Assembly (NCBI GenBank): GCA_900542505.1
Contig: UQNV01000036.1
Coordinates: forward strand, 1-23,129
Direction: 5' to 3'
DNA: 23,129 nucleotides
Source: an uncultured Alistipes sp.
Lineage (GTDB): Bacteria > Bacteroidota > Bacteroidia > Bacteroidales > Rikenellaceae
The notes beneath the pieces were generated by a model. The model did not search any database. It saw only the letters and a list, made by a program, of their open reading frames with translations, and was not told the origin of the DNA. This document shows, piece after piece, positions 1 through 8,536 of the stretch. The first letter of the stretch is position 1. Every line of letters begins with the position of its first letter. The position numbers and the translations under genes are program-made.

Positions 1-47
1 GAGATCCTGAGATGTCTCGTGGGCTCGGAGATGTGTATAAGAGACAG
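1..47. other. Nextera i7 adapter contamination
   Basis: Positions 14-47 match the Illumina Nextera read-2 adapter, ending in the transposon end ATGTGTATAAGAGACAG. The preceding bases GAGAT plus CCTGAGAT look like the end of the P7 primer followed by an i7 index (reverse complement ATCTCAGG, which I recall as N715). This is library construct, not genome. Genomic sequence starts at 48, inside comM. Any protein read from here beginning with SRGLGDVYKRQ is adapter-encoded. Confidence 0.97.
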
Positions 48-1553
48 GTTGATGGCCTCGGCCACGTGGGGCGCCGCAAGGAGCTCCTCGCCCGCCAGGT
101 CGGCGATGGTCCGTGCCACCTTCAGAACCCGGTCGTAGGCGCGGGCCGAGAGCCCCAGCCGCTCCATGGCCCGCATGAGCAGCGCCTCGGCCGCCCCGTC
201 GAGCGGGCAGAAGGCGCGCAGCATGGCCGAGTTCATCATGGCGTTGGTATAGAGTCCCTCGATGCCGCGGAAGCGCTCCGCCTGCAGCGCCCGCGCACGG
301 ATGACCCGCTCGCGGATGACGGCACTCCGCTCGCCGGGCGCCGCCGACGAGAGTTCGCCGGGTGCAACGGGCGTCACCTCGATGTGAAGGTCGATGCGGT
401 CGAGCAGCGGCCCCGAGATACGCCCCATGTAGCGGTGGACGGCTCCCGGCGCACAGGTGCACTCCTTGGTCGGATGGTTGTAGTAGCCGCACGGGCAGGG
501 GTTCATCGCCGCCACGAGGGTGAAGTTGGCGGGATACTCCACACTGTACCTCGCCCGCGAGACGACAATTCGCTTCTCCTCGAGCGGCTGGCGCAGCACC
601 TCGAGGACGTTGCGCCCGAATTCGGGCAGCTCGTCGAGGAAGAGCACGCCGTTGTGGGCCAGCGACACCTCGCCCGGACGGGGCGACTGTCCGCCGCCGA
701 TGAGCGCCACCTGCGAGGTGAGGTGGTGCGGCGCCCGGAAGGGACGATGGGTCAGCAGGCCGCCCGAAACGCCCTCCTTGCCCGCCACGGAGTGTATTTT
801 GGTGGTCTCCAGCGCCTCCTCGCGCGAGAGCGGCGGGAGGATGGTCGGCATGCGCCGCGCAAGCATCGTCTTGCCCGAACCGGGCGAGCCGATGAGCAGC
901 ACGTTGTGGCCGCCGGCCGCGGCGATTTCGAGCGCCCGCTTGGCATGGGACTGCCCCCTGACGTCGGCAAAGTCCTCGGCAAAGCGTCCCGCCGCCTCTT
1001 CGAAGGGTTCCGCCTCGGCCGCCCGGGCCGGGGCGATTTCCCGCTCGCCGCCGAGCCAGGCGAGCGTCTCGCGGAGCGACTCCACGCCGATGACGTCGAT
1101 GCCCTCGACCACGGCCGCCTCGGCCACGTTGGCCCGGGGCAGCACGATGCGCGCCATCCCGTCGGCACGCGCACGGAGCGCCAGCGGCAGGACGCCGCGC
1201 ACGGGCATCACCGAGCCGTCGAGCGACAGTTCGCCCGCAAACATCGTTCCCTGCAACCGCTCCGCATCGATGCGCTGCATGGCCGCAAGAATCCCCACGG
1301 CAATGGGCAGGTCGAAGCCGGCGCCCTCCTTGCGCAGGTCGGCCGGCGCGAGGTTGACCACCACCTTGCGGCCGGTGAAGCGCTCGCCCGAGTTCTCAAA
1401 TGCCGCACGGATGCGCTGCTCGCTCTCCTTGACGGCATTGTCGGGCAGCCCCACCAGATAGAGGCCCAGCCCGCCGCCCGCGATGTTGACCTCGACGGCC
1501 ACCGTCACGGCGTCGATTCCGACGATTGCTCCCGCATAGGTCCGGACAAACAT
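48..1553 (-). CDS. comM: ComM/YifB-family Mg-chelatase-like AAA+ ATPase, 3'-truncated
   Basis: This is a cytoplasmic AAA+ ATPase of the ComM (YifB) family; in naturally transformable bacteria ComM is a hexameric helicase that promotes branch migration during uptake-linked recombination. The 502 visible codons start at ATG 1553 (MFVRTYAGAIVGIDAVTV). They show the N-terminal ChlI/Lon-like subdomain (about 1-190), a Walker A GSPGSGKT near residue 220, a Walker B VLFLDELPEF near 305, and the ComM hallmark NPCPCGYY near 355, followed by the C-terminal Mg-chelatase domain. The family is usually about 505-515 residues, so only about the last ten residues and the stop are lost where the contig ends in adapter. 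It lies 36 bp after dnaB on the same strand and is probably cotranscribed. The role in DNA uptake is inferred from the family. Confidence 0.93.
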
Positions 1554-1589
1554 GGTGCTGCAGCTTTTCGGGTTCGACAGGGATTAAAA

Positions 1590-3146
1590 TCAGAAGGGAG
1601 CCTCGTCGCCGAGCAACGTCGAGGCGTTGATATCGAATTCGCCGCCGCCCGCCGAAGCACCCAGACCGCCGACCATCGGGGCATTCGAGCCGCTCGCATA
1701 GTCGTCGTAGGCCTGCTGGCTCTCGGAGGCCTGGGCCGGAGGCAGCATCGAGTCCTCGACGTCGACGAAACGCGCCTGCTCCTTGAGGAAGCGGAGGTTG
1801 ACGTCGCACACGGCGCCGTTACGGTGCTTGGCCAGGATGATTTCGGCCATGCCGGCCGTCGGCATGCCGTTCTCGTCCTGGTTGATGCCGTAGTACTCGG
1901 GGCGGTGGATGAAGGCCACGATGTCGGCATCCTGCTCGATGGCGCCCGACTCGCGGAGGTCCGAGAGCTGGGGCCGCTTCGAGCCGCCGCGCATCTCGGT
2001 GGCGCGGCTCAGCTGCGAAAGGGCGATAATCGGCACGTTGAGCTCCTTGGCGATGGCCTTGAGCGTACGCGAGATGAAGGCCACCTCCTGCTCGCGGTTG
2101 CCCTTCGTGTCCTGGTTGCCGGTCATCAGCTGGAGGTAGTCGATGATGATGATTTTGATGTCGTTGTGAATCTTCAGACGGCGCGCCTTCGAGCGGAACT
2201 CGAAGACCGAGAGCGCCGGCGTGTCGTCGATGTAGAGCGGGGCGGCGCCCAGCGGCTTGGTGGCCGATTCGAGGTGGCGCCACTGTTCGGGGGTCAGCCG
2301 GCCCGACTTCACGTCGTTGCCCGAGAGGCCCGTCTCGGCGATAATCAGACGCATCATCAGCTGCACGGCCGACATTTCGAGCGAGAAGAAGGCCACGCCC
2401 TGTTCGTAGTCGACGGCCATGTTGCGGGCCATCGAGAGGACGAAGGCCGTCTTACCCATCGAGGGGCGCGCCGCCACGATGATGAGGTCCGAAAGCTGCC
2501 AGCCCAGCGTCACGCGGTCGATGGCCATGAAGCCCGACGGCACGCCGTTGTAGGCACTCATATTCTTCGACGCCTCCTCAATCTGCATCAGCGCGCGGGC
2601 CAGGATATCCTTCGACGACTGGACCGAACGCTTGACATGGCCCTCGGAGACCTTGAAAATCTCGCCCTCGGCAAAACCGATGAGCTCCGTCACATCGGTC
2701 GACTCGTCGTACGACCGGCGCTGAATCTCTGTCGCCGAGCGAATCAGCTCGCGCTGCACATACTTCTGGGCGATGATTTTGGCATGGAACTCGACGTTGG
2801 CCGCCGAGCCCACCTTCTGGGTGAGCTGCGCAAGGTAGGCGGCACCGCCCACCTTCTTGAGCTCCTTCTTGGCCTTGAGCCGCTCGGTGACCGTATAGAG
2901 GTCGATGGGCTTGAGCTCCATCGAGAGCTCCTCGATGGCCTTGTAGATGAGGCGGTGCTCCTCCGTATAGAAGGCTTCGGGAGTGATGAACTCCTGCACG
3001 GTGATGATGCTGTCCTTTTCGAGCATCAGCGCGCCGAGGACCGCCTCCTCCAGTTCGACAGCCTGGGGCGGTACGTTGCCCGCACCCTCGGTCAGGGCCT
3101 CGAAGGCCTCGCGGTTGCGGTTCGAAGGGGTATATTCTTTCGCCAT
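1590..3146 (-). CDS. dnaB: Replicative DNA helicase DnaB
   Basis: 518-residue replicative helicase that unwinds DNA 5' to 3' at the fork as a hexamer and recruits primase. The N-terminal domain (about 25-130, starting VPPQAVELEEAVLGALM) is followed by the RecA-like C-terminal domain. That domain carries Walker A ARPSMGKTA at about 226-234, Walker B IIIIDYLQL at about 332-340, and the DnaB signature SDLRESGAIEQDAD at about 395-408. Length is slightly above the usual 450-500 residues because of a Gly/Ser/Ala-rich tail (about 480-518). The start is ATG 3146, with a strong promoter match 48 bp upstream. comM follows 36 bp downstream. Confidence 0.97.
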   Translation of the reverse strand: MAKEYTPSNRNREAFEALTEGAGNVPPQAVELEEAVLGALMLEKDSIITVQEFITPEAFYTEEHRLIYKAIEELSMELKPIDLYTVTERLKAKKELKKVGGAAYLAQLTQKVGSAANVEFHAKIIAQKYVQRELIRSATEIQRRSYDESTDVTELIGFAEGEIFKVSEGHVKRSVQSSKDILARALMQIEEASKNMSAYNGVPSGFMAIDRVTLGWQLSDLIIVAARPSMGKTAFVLSMARNMAVDYEQGVAFFSLEMSAVQLMMRLIIAETGLSGNDVKSGRLTPEQWRHLESATKPLGAAPLYIDDTPALSVFEFRSKARRLKIHNDIKIIIIDYLQLMTGNQDTKGNREQEVAFISRTLKAIAKELNVPIIALSQLSRATEMRGGSKRPQLSDLRESGAIEQDADIVAFIHRPEYYGINQDENGMPTAGMAEIILAKHRNGAVCDVNLRFLKEQARFVDVEDSMLPPAQASESQQAYDDYASGSNAPMVGGLGASAGGGEFDINASTLLGDEAPF

Positions 3147-3193
3147 GATATGCGGTAGTGGGGACTCGGGGTCAATACGACGGTTTCAACGCC

Positions 3194-3224
3194 CAAAAGT
3201 AACGATTCACGCCGAAAATTCAAA
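3194..3224 (-). promoter_or_regulatory. dnaB promoter (Bacteroidetes type)
   Basis: Reading the minus strand, TTTG (3224-3221) is followed by a 19-nt spacer and TACTTTTG (3201-3194), matching the Bacteroidetes -33 TTTG / -7 TAnnTTTG consensus. The leader to the dnaB ATG would be about 40 nt. Its presence between comF and dnaB suggests dnaB is not solely dependent on the priA-comF transcript. Confidence 0.75.
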
Positions 3225-3321
3225 ACGGCGGGAGGGATGTTTTTCGCGGCACGGACGCTTCGGAACGCATGCAGTAGGCTGCAGACCAGCACATTGGCCA
3301 TCGCAACGGCAATGGAAGCAA

Positions 3322-4044
3322 TCAGTCGCGGACACCCAGCTCGCGGTGCGAGACGGCCAGCACCGCCACGCTCAGGCGGCAGTCGGGCACCGCCCGGAGA
3401 ATCGCCCCGCCGCACGAGATGACCGTATTGCCCGTCGTGAAGACATCGTCGACCAGCAGCACGTGCCGTCCGGCCAACGCCCCGGGACGACGGACGGCAA
3501 AGGCGTCGCGGACGTTTTCATAGCGTTCGCGGCGGGGACGGCGGGCCTGGCTGGCCGTATTGCGGCAGCGCCGGACGCTGCGGCGGTCGACGCCGACACC
3601 CAGTTCGCGGGCGATGCCCTCGGCGATGTATTCCGACTGGTTGTAACCGCGCCGCATCCGCTTGAAGGGGTGCAGCGGCAGGGGAACGACCACATCGACA
3701 TCGCCGTAGAGGCCGCTTTCGCGCAGGCAGCGGCCATACCAGCGTCCCATCTCATAGGCCAGGCGCCAGGCATTGCGGTACTTGAACGAGCGGATGAGCT
3801 CCCTCCACCCGCTGCCGCGGCGGTAGAAGAGGAATCCCGAGGCACGCTCGACGGGGAGCTGGCCCCAGAAGCGGCGGAAGAGCGGGTTGTCGGCCTGCAG
3901 CCAGAAGCCCGTCAACGGCGCCGAGGCGCGGCAGCGCGTACAGACCGTACGCTCGCCGGCATTCATCACACAGCCGCAGACCGGGCATCGGGGCGGAAAG
4001 AGCAGCGCCCAGACATCGCGCAGCAACTCACTGAGGGTCAACAT
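3322..4044 (-). CDS. comF: ComF-family phosphoribosyltransferase-like protein
   Basis: 240-residue ComF/GntX-type protein. An N-terminal zinc-ribbon-like segment has paired cysteines CPVC (20-23) and CTRC (35-38). The C-terminal type I phosphoribosyltransferase fold carries the PRPP loop VLLVDDVFTTGNT (about 195-207). In competent bacteria ComF takes part in import or processing of transforming single-stranded DNA and interacts with primosomal proteins including PriA; here the start at 4044 overlaps the 3' end of priA by 17 bp, so the two are translationally coupled. Substrate and enzymatic activity are unknown for the family. Together with comM nearby it gives a loose competence/recombination flavour, but no uptake machinery is in the window. 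Confidence 0.9.
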   Translation of the reverse strand: MLTLSELLRDVWALLFPPRCPVCGCVMNAGERTVCTRCRASAPLTGFWLQADNPLFRRFWGQLPVERASGFLFYRRGSGWRELIRSFKYRNAWRLAYEMGRWYGRCLRESGLYGDVDVVVPLPLHPFKRMRRGYNQSEYIAEGIARELGVGVDRRSVRRCRNTASQARRPRRERYENVRDAFAVRRPGALAGRHVLLVDDVFTTGNTVISCGGAILRAVPDCRLSVAVLAVSHRELGVRD

Positions 4045-6481
4045 CGCACAGAAGGGTTATCTTGCGGAAATCGGCGTCGGCGGCAAACTTCCCGAGCTCC
4101 TCGCGCAGCACCTCGCGGGCGCGGGCGAACGAGGCGCCGCTCTCGACCTTGAGCAGCAGTCCGACCAGATATTCGCCGCGGATACGGTCGACGGGAGGCG
4201 CCATGGGGCCCAGCACCCGGCGGCCGAAACGGCCCCGGAGCGCCTCACCGAGCGCCGCGGCACCGCGCCGCAGCAGTTCGGGGTCACGGTGGCGGAGCGT
4301 CAGCGCCACCAGCCGGGCATAGGGCGGGTAGAAGAAGGTGCTCCGCTCGCCGAGCTGCTGGCGCGCCATCGCCTCGTAGTCGCCCGCCACGACCTGGCGG
4401 ATGAGGGGCGACGCGGGGTCGGAGGTCTGGATGATGACCTCGCCCGGCACGGCACGGCGCCCGGCGCGGCCGGCCACCTGCGTCATGAGCTGGAAGGCGC
4501 GTTCGGCGGCCCGGAAGTCGGGATTGTTGAGCAGGTTGTCGGCATTGAGGATACCCACGAGCGAGACCCCCTCGAAGTCGAAGCCCTTCGAAATCATCTG
4601 CGTGCCGACCAGAATGTCGGTCTGCCGGCGTGCGAAGTCGGAGACGATGCCGCGGAAGGCGCGCTCCGAGGTGACGCTGTCGCGGTCGAGCCGCGCCACG
4701 CGCGCCTCGGGGAAGAGCCGCGCAATCTCCTCCTCGACCTTTTCGGTGCCGAAGCCGCGCGGAACGACATCGGTCACCCGGCACGAGGGGCACTTCGCCG
4801 GCACCGGCTCCGTATGGCCGCAGTAGTGGCAGACGAGCCGCTCGGAGGCGCCCCGGTGGTAGGTCAGCGTCACGTTGCAGTGGGGGCAGCGCGCCGTCCA
4901 GCCGCACTCGGTGCACTCGACATAGGGCGAGAAGCCGCGCCGGTTCTGGAAGAGCATCACCTGCTCGCCCCGGTCGAGACGCTCGCCGATGGCGTCGAGC
5001 AGCTCCTTGTTGAAGTGCGTCCGGCGTTCGCCCCGCTTGACGGCCCGCAGCGTATCGGAGACGAAGATGCGGGGCGGCTGCGCCCCGCCGTAGCGCTCCG
5101 TGAGGCAAACCTTGCCGTATTTGCCCCGCGCGGCATTGAGCCACGTCTCGAGCGAGGGGGTGGCGCTGCCCAGCAGCACCCGGCCGCCGAAGAGCCGCGC
5201 CGCCACCACGGCGCAGTCGCGCGCATTGTAGCGCGGCGCCGGGTCCGACTGCTTGTAGCTCGAGTCGTGCTCCTCGTCGACGACCACCAGACGCAGCCGC
5301 CGCAGCGGCAGGAAGAGCGCCGAGCGGGCCCCCACGACGAACTCGCCCCCCGTCGAGCGGCAGAGGCGCAGGTAGGTTTCGGTACGGGCGTGCTCCGTCA
5401 GGCGCGAGTGGTAGACCGTCACGCGGCTGCCGAAGATGCGCTCCATGCGCTCGACCAGCTGCGCCGTGAGGGCTATTTCGGGGACAAGCAGCAGCACGTC
5501 GTCGCCGCGCCGCAGCGTCTCGGCAATCAGATGGATGTAGATTTCGGTCTTGCCCGAGCCCGTAACGCCGTGCAGCAGGACGCTTTCGTGCGAGGCGAAG
5601 AGGTTCCAGATGTCGTCCAGGCAGCGCTCCTGGGCCGCAGAGAGGGTCGGCAGGCGGAAGCGCGCATCCTGCTCGGAGCCGGGCTGCCGCTCACGCTCCT
5701 CGGAGCGGATGAATCCCTTGCGCTCGAGCTGGTGGAGCACCGGGCGCTCGGCAGCCAGCAGGCGTCGCGGCACGGCCCCGTCGAACCCGGCCGGAAGGCA
5801 GGGGGCAATCGGGGCGGCAGGTTCCGCACCGGTCGATGCGGTCAGCGCATCGGCAGCCGGTGCATCGGCAGCCGGCGCGGCTGCGGTCGGGAGTTGTCCC
5901 GAGGCCCCGGCCCCGGCTGCCGGTGCAGAGCCCGTCCCGCCATCGGGCAGGGAGCCGGATGCGGCTGCGCCCTCCGGTGCAAGGTCGGGAGCAAGGGCCG
6001 CGGCGATTTCGAGCAGCGCCTCGTACTGGCGCGGGGCGCGGCGGGAGAGCTTCTCGAAGAGTTCGTGGAGGCGCTCCTCGGAGCGCAGCGCCTCGCCGAG
6101 CGAGAACCAGGTCTCGCTGCGCGGGCGGAACTCCCCGGCAGCGAACTCCTCCTCGGAGCTGCCGCTCGGCTTCATCAGCGCGGGAAGCGCCACGCGCATC
6201 ACCTCGCCCAGCGAACACATGTAGTAGGAGGCGACCCACTCCCAGAAGCGGCGCTGCGCGTCGCCCAGCAGCGGCACGTCGTACAGCGGCCGCAGCACCG
6301 GTTTGATGCGCCGGAAGTCGGGACGGCGGTCGTGCAGCCGCCAGACGATGCCCGTATAGTAGCGGTTGGCGCCGAACTGGACCACGACGGCACGGCCCTC
6401 GACCAGCTCCATCCCCTCGGGGACGGCGAAGGTGTAGGCGGGCTGCGCCAGCGGGAGGACGATATCGGCAAACAGGGACAC
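4028..6481 (-). CDS. priA: Primosomal protein N' (PriA), replication-restart helicase
   Basis: Superfamily 2 3'-5' helicase that reloads DnaB at stalled forks. Numbering from the chosen GTG start at 6481: an N-terminal DNA-binding domain (SLFADIVLPLAQPAYTF at 2-18), Walker A GVTGSGKTE at about 305, DEEHD, and SATPSLETW. Then come four CxxC pairs of the zinc region (CTEC, CPHC, CHYC, CPSC) and motif VI QVAGRAGRR. Residues about 163-233 are an Ala/Pro/Gly-rich insertion. The frame stays open to a TTG at 6586, but PriA proteins start a few residues before the ADIxLP motif, and the extra 35 codons cover a hairpin with a T-run, so GTG 6481 is preferred. comF overlaps its end by 17 bp. Confidence 0.93.
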   Translation of the reverse strand: MSLFADIVLPLAQPAYTFAVPEGMELVEGRAVVVQFGANRYYTGIVWRLHDRRPDFRRIKPVLRPLYDVPLLGDAQRRFWEWVASYYMCSLGEVMRVALPALMKPSGSSEEEFAAGEFRPRSETWFSLGEALRSEERLHELFEKLSRRAPRQYEALLEIAAALAPDLAPEGAAASGSLPDGGTGSAPAAGAGASGQLPTAAAPAADAPAADALTASTGAEPAAPIAPCLPAGFDGAVPRRLLAAERPVLHQLERKGFIRSEERERQPGSEQDARFRLPTLSAAQERCLDDIWNLFASHESVLLHGVTGSGKTEIYIHLIAETLRRGDDVLLLVPEIALTAQLVERMERIFGSRVTVYHSRLTEHARTETYLRLCRSTGGEFVVGARSALFLPLRRLRLVVVDEEHDSSYKQSDPAPRYNARDCAVVAARLFGGRVLLGSATPSLETWLNAARGKYGKVCLTERYGGAQPPRIFVSDTLRAVKRGERRTHFNKELLDAIGERLDRGEQVMLFQNRRGFSPYVECTECGWTARCPHCNVTLTYHRGASERLVCHYCGHTEPVPAKCPSCRVTDVVPRGFGTEKVEEEIARLFPEARVARLDRDSVTSERAFRGIVSDFARRQTDILVGTQMISKGFDFEGVSLVGILNADNLLNNPDFRAAERAFQLMTQVAGRAGRRAVPGEVIIQTSDPASPLIRQVVAGDYEAMARQQLGERSTFFYPPYARLVALTLRHRDPELLRRGAAALGEALRGRFGRRVLGPMAPPVDRIRGEYLVGLLLKVESGASFARAREVLREELGKFAADADFRKITLLCDVDPQ
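5783..5995 (-). other. Ala/Pro/Gly-rich low-complexity insertion within PriA
   Basis: About 70 codons between the PriA N-terminal DNA-binding domain and the helicase core are almost purely Ala, Pro, Gly, Ser and Thr. They include repeated PAADAPAADA-like units, and the DNA shows a repeated GCATCGGCAGCCGG. The reading frame is kept and both flanks are normal PriA, so this is an expanded flexible linker rather than a break. Confidence 0.8.
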
Positions 6482-6502
6482 GGAATTCAAAGCATCGGTA
6501 TC

Positions 6503-6549
6503 AAAAAAAGAGGGGCGAAAGACCCGGCCGCTCCTCGGCAAGGGAGCGG
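6503..6549 (-). terminator. Candidate intrinsic terminator after yitT
   Basis: On the minus strand a perfect 7-bp stem CCGCTCC...GGAGCGG (6549-6528, 8-nt loop) is followed by a small GGG...CCC stem and seven Ts (6509-6503). The T-run sits further from the main stem than usual, so activity is uncertain. Two more stem-loops precede it in the same spacer (6623-6602 with one mismatch; 6596-6580 perfect 6 bp). It lies upstream of the chosen priA start. Confidence 0.45.
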
Positions 6550-6628
6550 GAGTATCGCCCGAAGCATGTGCTGAAGAGAGCGGCAACGGCTGCCGCCGGG
6601 ACTCCGTCGGAAAGCCGGCGGAGCGGCA

Positions 6629-7522
6629 TCAGATTTTGTTGAGCGCCTGGAAGCCCTTGCCGTAGACACCCATGACCGAACCCACGGTCATGAAGGCGTC
6701 GGGGTCGATGGTCTTGGCAAACTTCAGAATCATGGCCGTCTCGCGTTTGCGGCAGACCACCATGACCATCTTCGACTTCTCCTTCGAGTACCACCCCTCG
6801 GAGTCGATGAGCGTCACGCCGCGGTGGATGTTGTTGGCAATGGCATCGGCCATCTTCTCGTAGTCACGCGTCACGATGAGCACTTGGCTCGACTGCTGGT
6901 TGCCGGCCATAATCATGTCGACCGTATAGCCGACGACGGCCGTCATCACGTAACCGTAAATCACCGTATCGATGTGGAAGCCCACGAGCAGCGACGAACC
7001 GATGATGACGAAGTCCGAGAAGATGAGGATTTTGCCGTAGCTCACCGTACGGTACTTGTTGATAATCATCGCCACGATGTCGGTGCCGCCCGTCGAGCCG
7101 CCCTGCGCGAAGCAGAGCGCGATGCCGATACCGGCCAGGATACCGCCCAGAATCACCGCCAGAATACGCTCCAGATGGAGGAAGTCGCCTTCGGGCAGCA
7201 CATCCTGCCAGAAGTTCATGCCCAGCGAGATGACCACCACGCAGAAGATGGTCTTCACGCCGAAGTTCCACCCCACGATGAAGCCCGCGATGAGCAACAG
7301 CACGGCATTGAGAAAGAAGACCATCGTACCGATTTGGATGTCGATGCCCACCTGTTCGAGCGCATGGCACAGCACCAGCGAAAGACCGGCCGCACCGCCG
7401 CCGACACCCCGTGCCGGCATGATACAGCCAATCCAGCCGAACGAATAGAGCATCATGCCGAGTGCCATCAGAAAATACTCCTTGAGATGGAGCAGCACGC
7501 TTTCGATACGCAGGGATTTCAT
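6629..7522 (-). CDS. YitT-family membrane protein (DUF161/DUF2179)
   Basis: 297-residue integral membrane protein of the YitT family. Five or six hydrophobic helices span residues about 15-205 (for example 66-84, 90-106, 120-140, 165-182, 184-205) with glycine-rich loops such as ARGVGGGAAG and GGSTGGTD. The cytoplasmic C-terminal DUF2179 domain (about 212-290) includes RGVTLIDSEGWYS and VGSVMGVYGKGF. The transported substrate and function of the family are not established. The ATG at 7522 is 11 bp after the stop of the radical SAM gene, so they probably share a transcript. A TATCTTTG box 66 bp upstream, inside that gene, may give yitT its own promoter. Confidence 0.92.
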   Translation of the reverse strand: MKSLRIESVLLHLKEYFLMALGMMLYSFGWIGCIMPARGVGGGAAGLSLVLCHALEQVGIDIQIGTMVFFLNAVLLLIAGFIVGWNFGVKTIFCVVVISLGMNFWQDVLPEGDFLHLERILAVILGGILAGIGIALCFAQGGSTGGTDIVAMIINKYRTVSYGKILIFSDFVIIGSSLLVGFHIDTVIYGYVMTAVVGYTVDMIMAGNQQSSQVLIVTRDYEKMADAIANNIHRGVTLIDSEGWYSKEKSKMVMVVCRKRETAMILKFAKTIDPDAFMTVGSVMGVYGKGFQALNKI

Positions 7523-7533
7523 AGGGGTAGGTT

Positions 7534-8532
7534 TTAAAGGTTGGGGGACAGCGCACCGGAGCGGCTCCGGCCCGCCTGTTCTTCCTGCAAAGATATAAAA
7601 ATTTCGCCTTGATATGCATCGAGCGCCTCCAATCTTTTTTCGAGCATCGACAGAAGGGTTTCGTTGCGGATAAGGCCCCAGTTGCGGCCGTAGTGGTAGC
7701 GCGGAGGGGCCTCGCTCGCGAAGCGCTCGACGACGATATCGGGCCGCAGCCGGCGCAGCATCTCGACGAAGAGGTCGATGTACTCCCCGACCTCCCAGAA
7801 ACGGAACCGACCGGGGTCGGCATCGTACTCGTCGGCCATGGCCGTACCGCGGAAGACCTGCAGCTGGTGGAATTTCACCGTGGTGAGCGGCAGCGAGTTG
7901 ATGGTGTCGATTTGGCGGAGCAGCATCTCGTCGCTCTCGCCCGGCAGGCCGAGGATGAAGTGGGCCCCCACGTGCAGCCCCCGCCGGGCGGTGAGCTCCA
8001 CGGCGCGGCGGGCGCAGGCGAAGTCATGACCCCGTCGGACGGCGCGCAGCGTCGCGTCCGAGGTCGACTCGATACCGTACTCGACGGCCACGTAGCGGTC
8101 GCGCGCCACCTCGGCCAGCAGGTCGAGCTTCGCCTCGTCGACGCAGTCGGGACGCGTTCCCACGACGATGCCCTCGACCTGCGGATGGGCGAGCGCCTCG
8201 TCGTAGAGCGCCCGCAGCCGCTCGGGCGGCGCATAGGTGTTCGAGTAGGACTGGAAGTAGACCAGATAGCGCCCCGCCGTGCGGTAGCGGTTCACATGGA
8301 AGGCAATCCCCTCCTCGATTTGCTGCATGATGCTCTTCTCGGGCCGGCAATACGAAGGGGTGAACGCTCCGTTGTTACAGAACGTACACCCCCCGTGTCC
8401 CAGGGTTCCGTCGCGATTGGGGCAGGTGAAGCCCGCATCGACGGATAGTTTCTGGACCCGCCCGCCGAACATGCGGCGGAAGTAACCCGCATAGGAGTTG
8501 AAGCGGCGGTCGTCTCCCCAGGGATAAGCCAT
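7534..8532 (-). CDS. Radical SAM protein, YhcC/TIGR01212 family
   Basis: 332-residue radical SAM enzyme of the YhcC-like family, related to the Elp3 catalytic core. The [4Fe-4S] motif is CPNRDGTLGHGGCTFC (Cys37, Cys49, Cys52), the spaced variant typical of this family rather than CxxxCxxC. Further conserved stretches are FQSYSNTYAP (93-102), GTRPDCV, EYGIES and HFILGLPGE (about 191-199). The reaction is unknown; tRNA modification is a guess from the Elp3 relationship. The start at 8532 lies 4 bp after the nuclease lipoprotein stop and the end is 11 bp before yitT. Its last 25 codons are strikingly AT-rich (see the internal promoter). Confidence 0.9.
   Translation of the reverse strand: MAYPWGDDRRFNSYAGYFRRMFGGRVQKLSVDAGFTCPNRDGTLGHGGCTFCNNGAFTPSYCRPEKSIMQQIEEGIAFHVNRYRTAGRYLVYFQSYSNTYAPPERLRALYDEALAHPQVEGIVVGTRPDCVDEAKLDLLAEVARDRYVAVEYGIESTSDATLRAVRRGHDFACARRAVELTARRGLHVGAHFILGLPGESDEMLLRQIDTINSLPLTTVKFHQLQVFRGTAMADEYDADPGRFRFWEVGEYIDLFVEMLRRLRPDIVVERFASEAPPRYHYGRNWGLIRNETLLSMLEKRLEALDAYQGEIFISLQEEQAGRSRSGALSPNL
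7588..7595 (-). promoter_or_regulatory. Candidate internal -7 box for yitT within the radical SAM gene
   Basis: A perfect TATCTTTG (TAnnTTTG) is read here in the codons ATA TCT TTG, inside a short AT-rich run of codons (CAA, ATT, TTT, ATA, TCT, TTG) unlike the GC-ending codons of the rest of the gene. The leader to yitT would be about 60 nt. No good TTG is seen at the -33 spacing, which weakens the call. Confidence 0.45.
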
Positions 8533-8536
8533 GACG

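Noticed and set aside
12..3158. A 1048-codon open frame on the plus strand across comM and dnaB
   Set aside because: It begins inside the adapter, is antisense to two clear conserved genes and has Arg/His/Ala-rich composition typical of reverse-frame readings in GC-rich DNA.
3887..6574. An 895-codon plus-strand open frame opposite priA
   Set aside because: It is the antisense of PriA with no recognisable domain; PriA motifs are complete on the minus strand.
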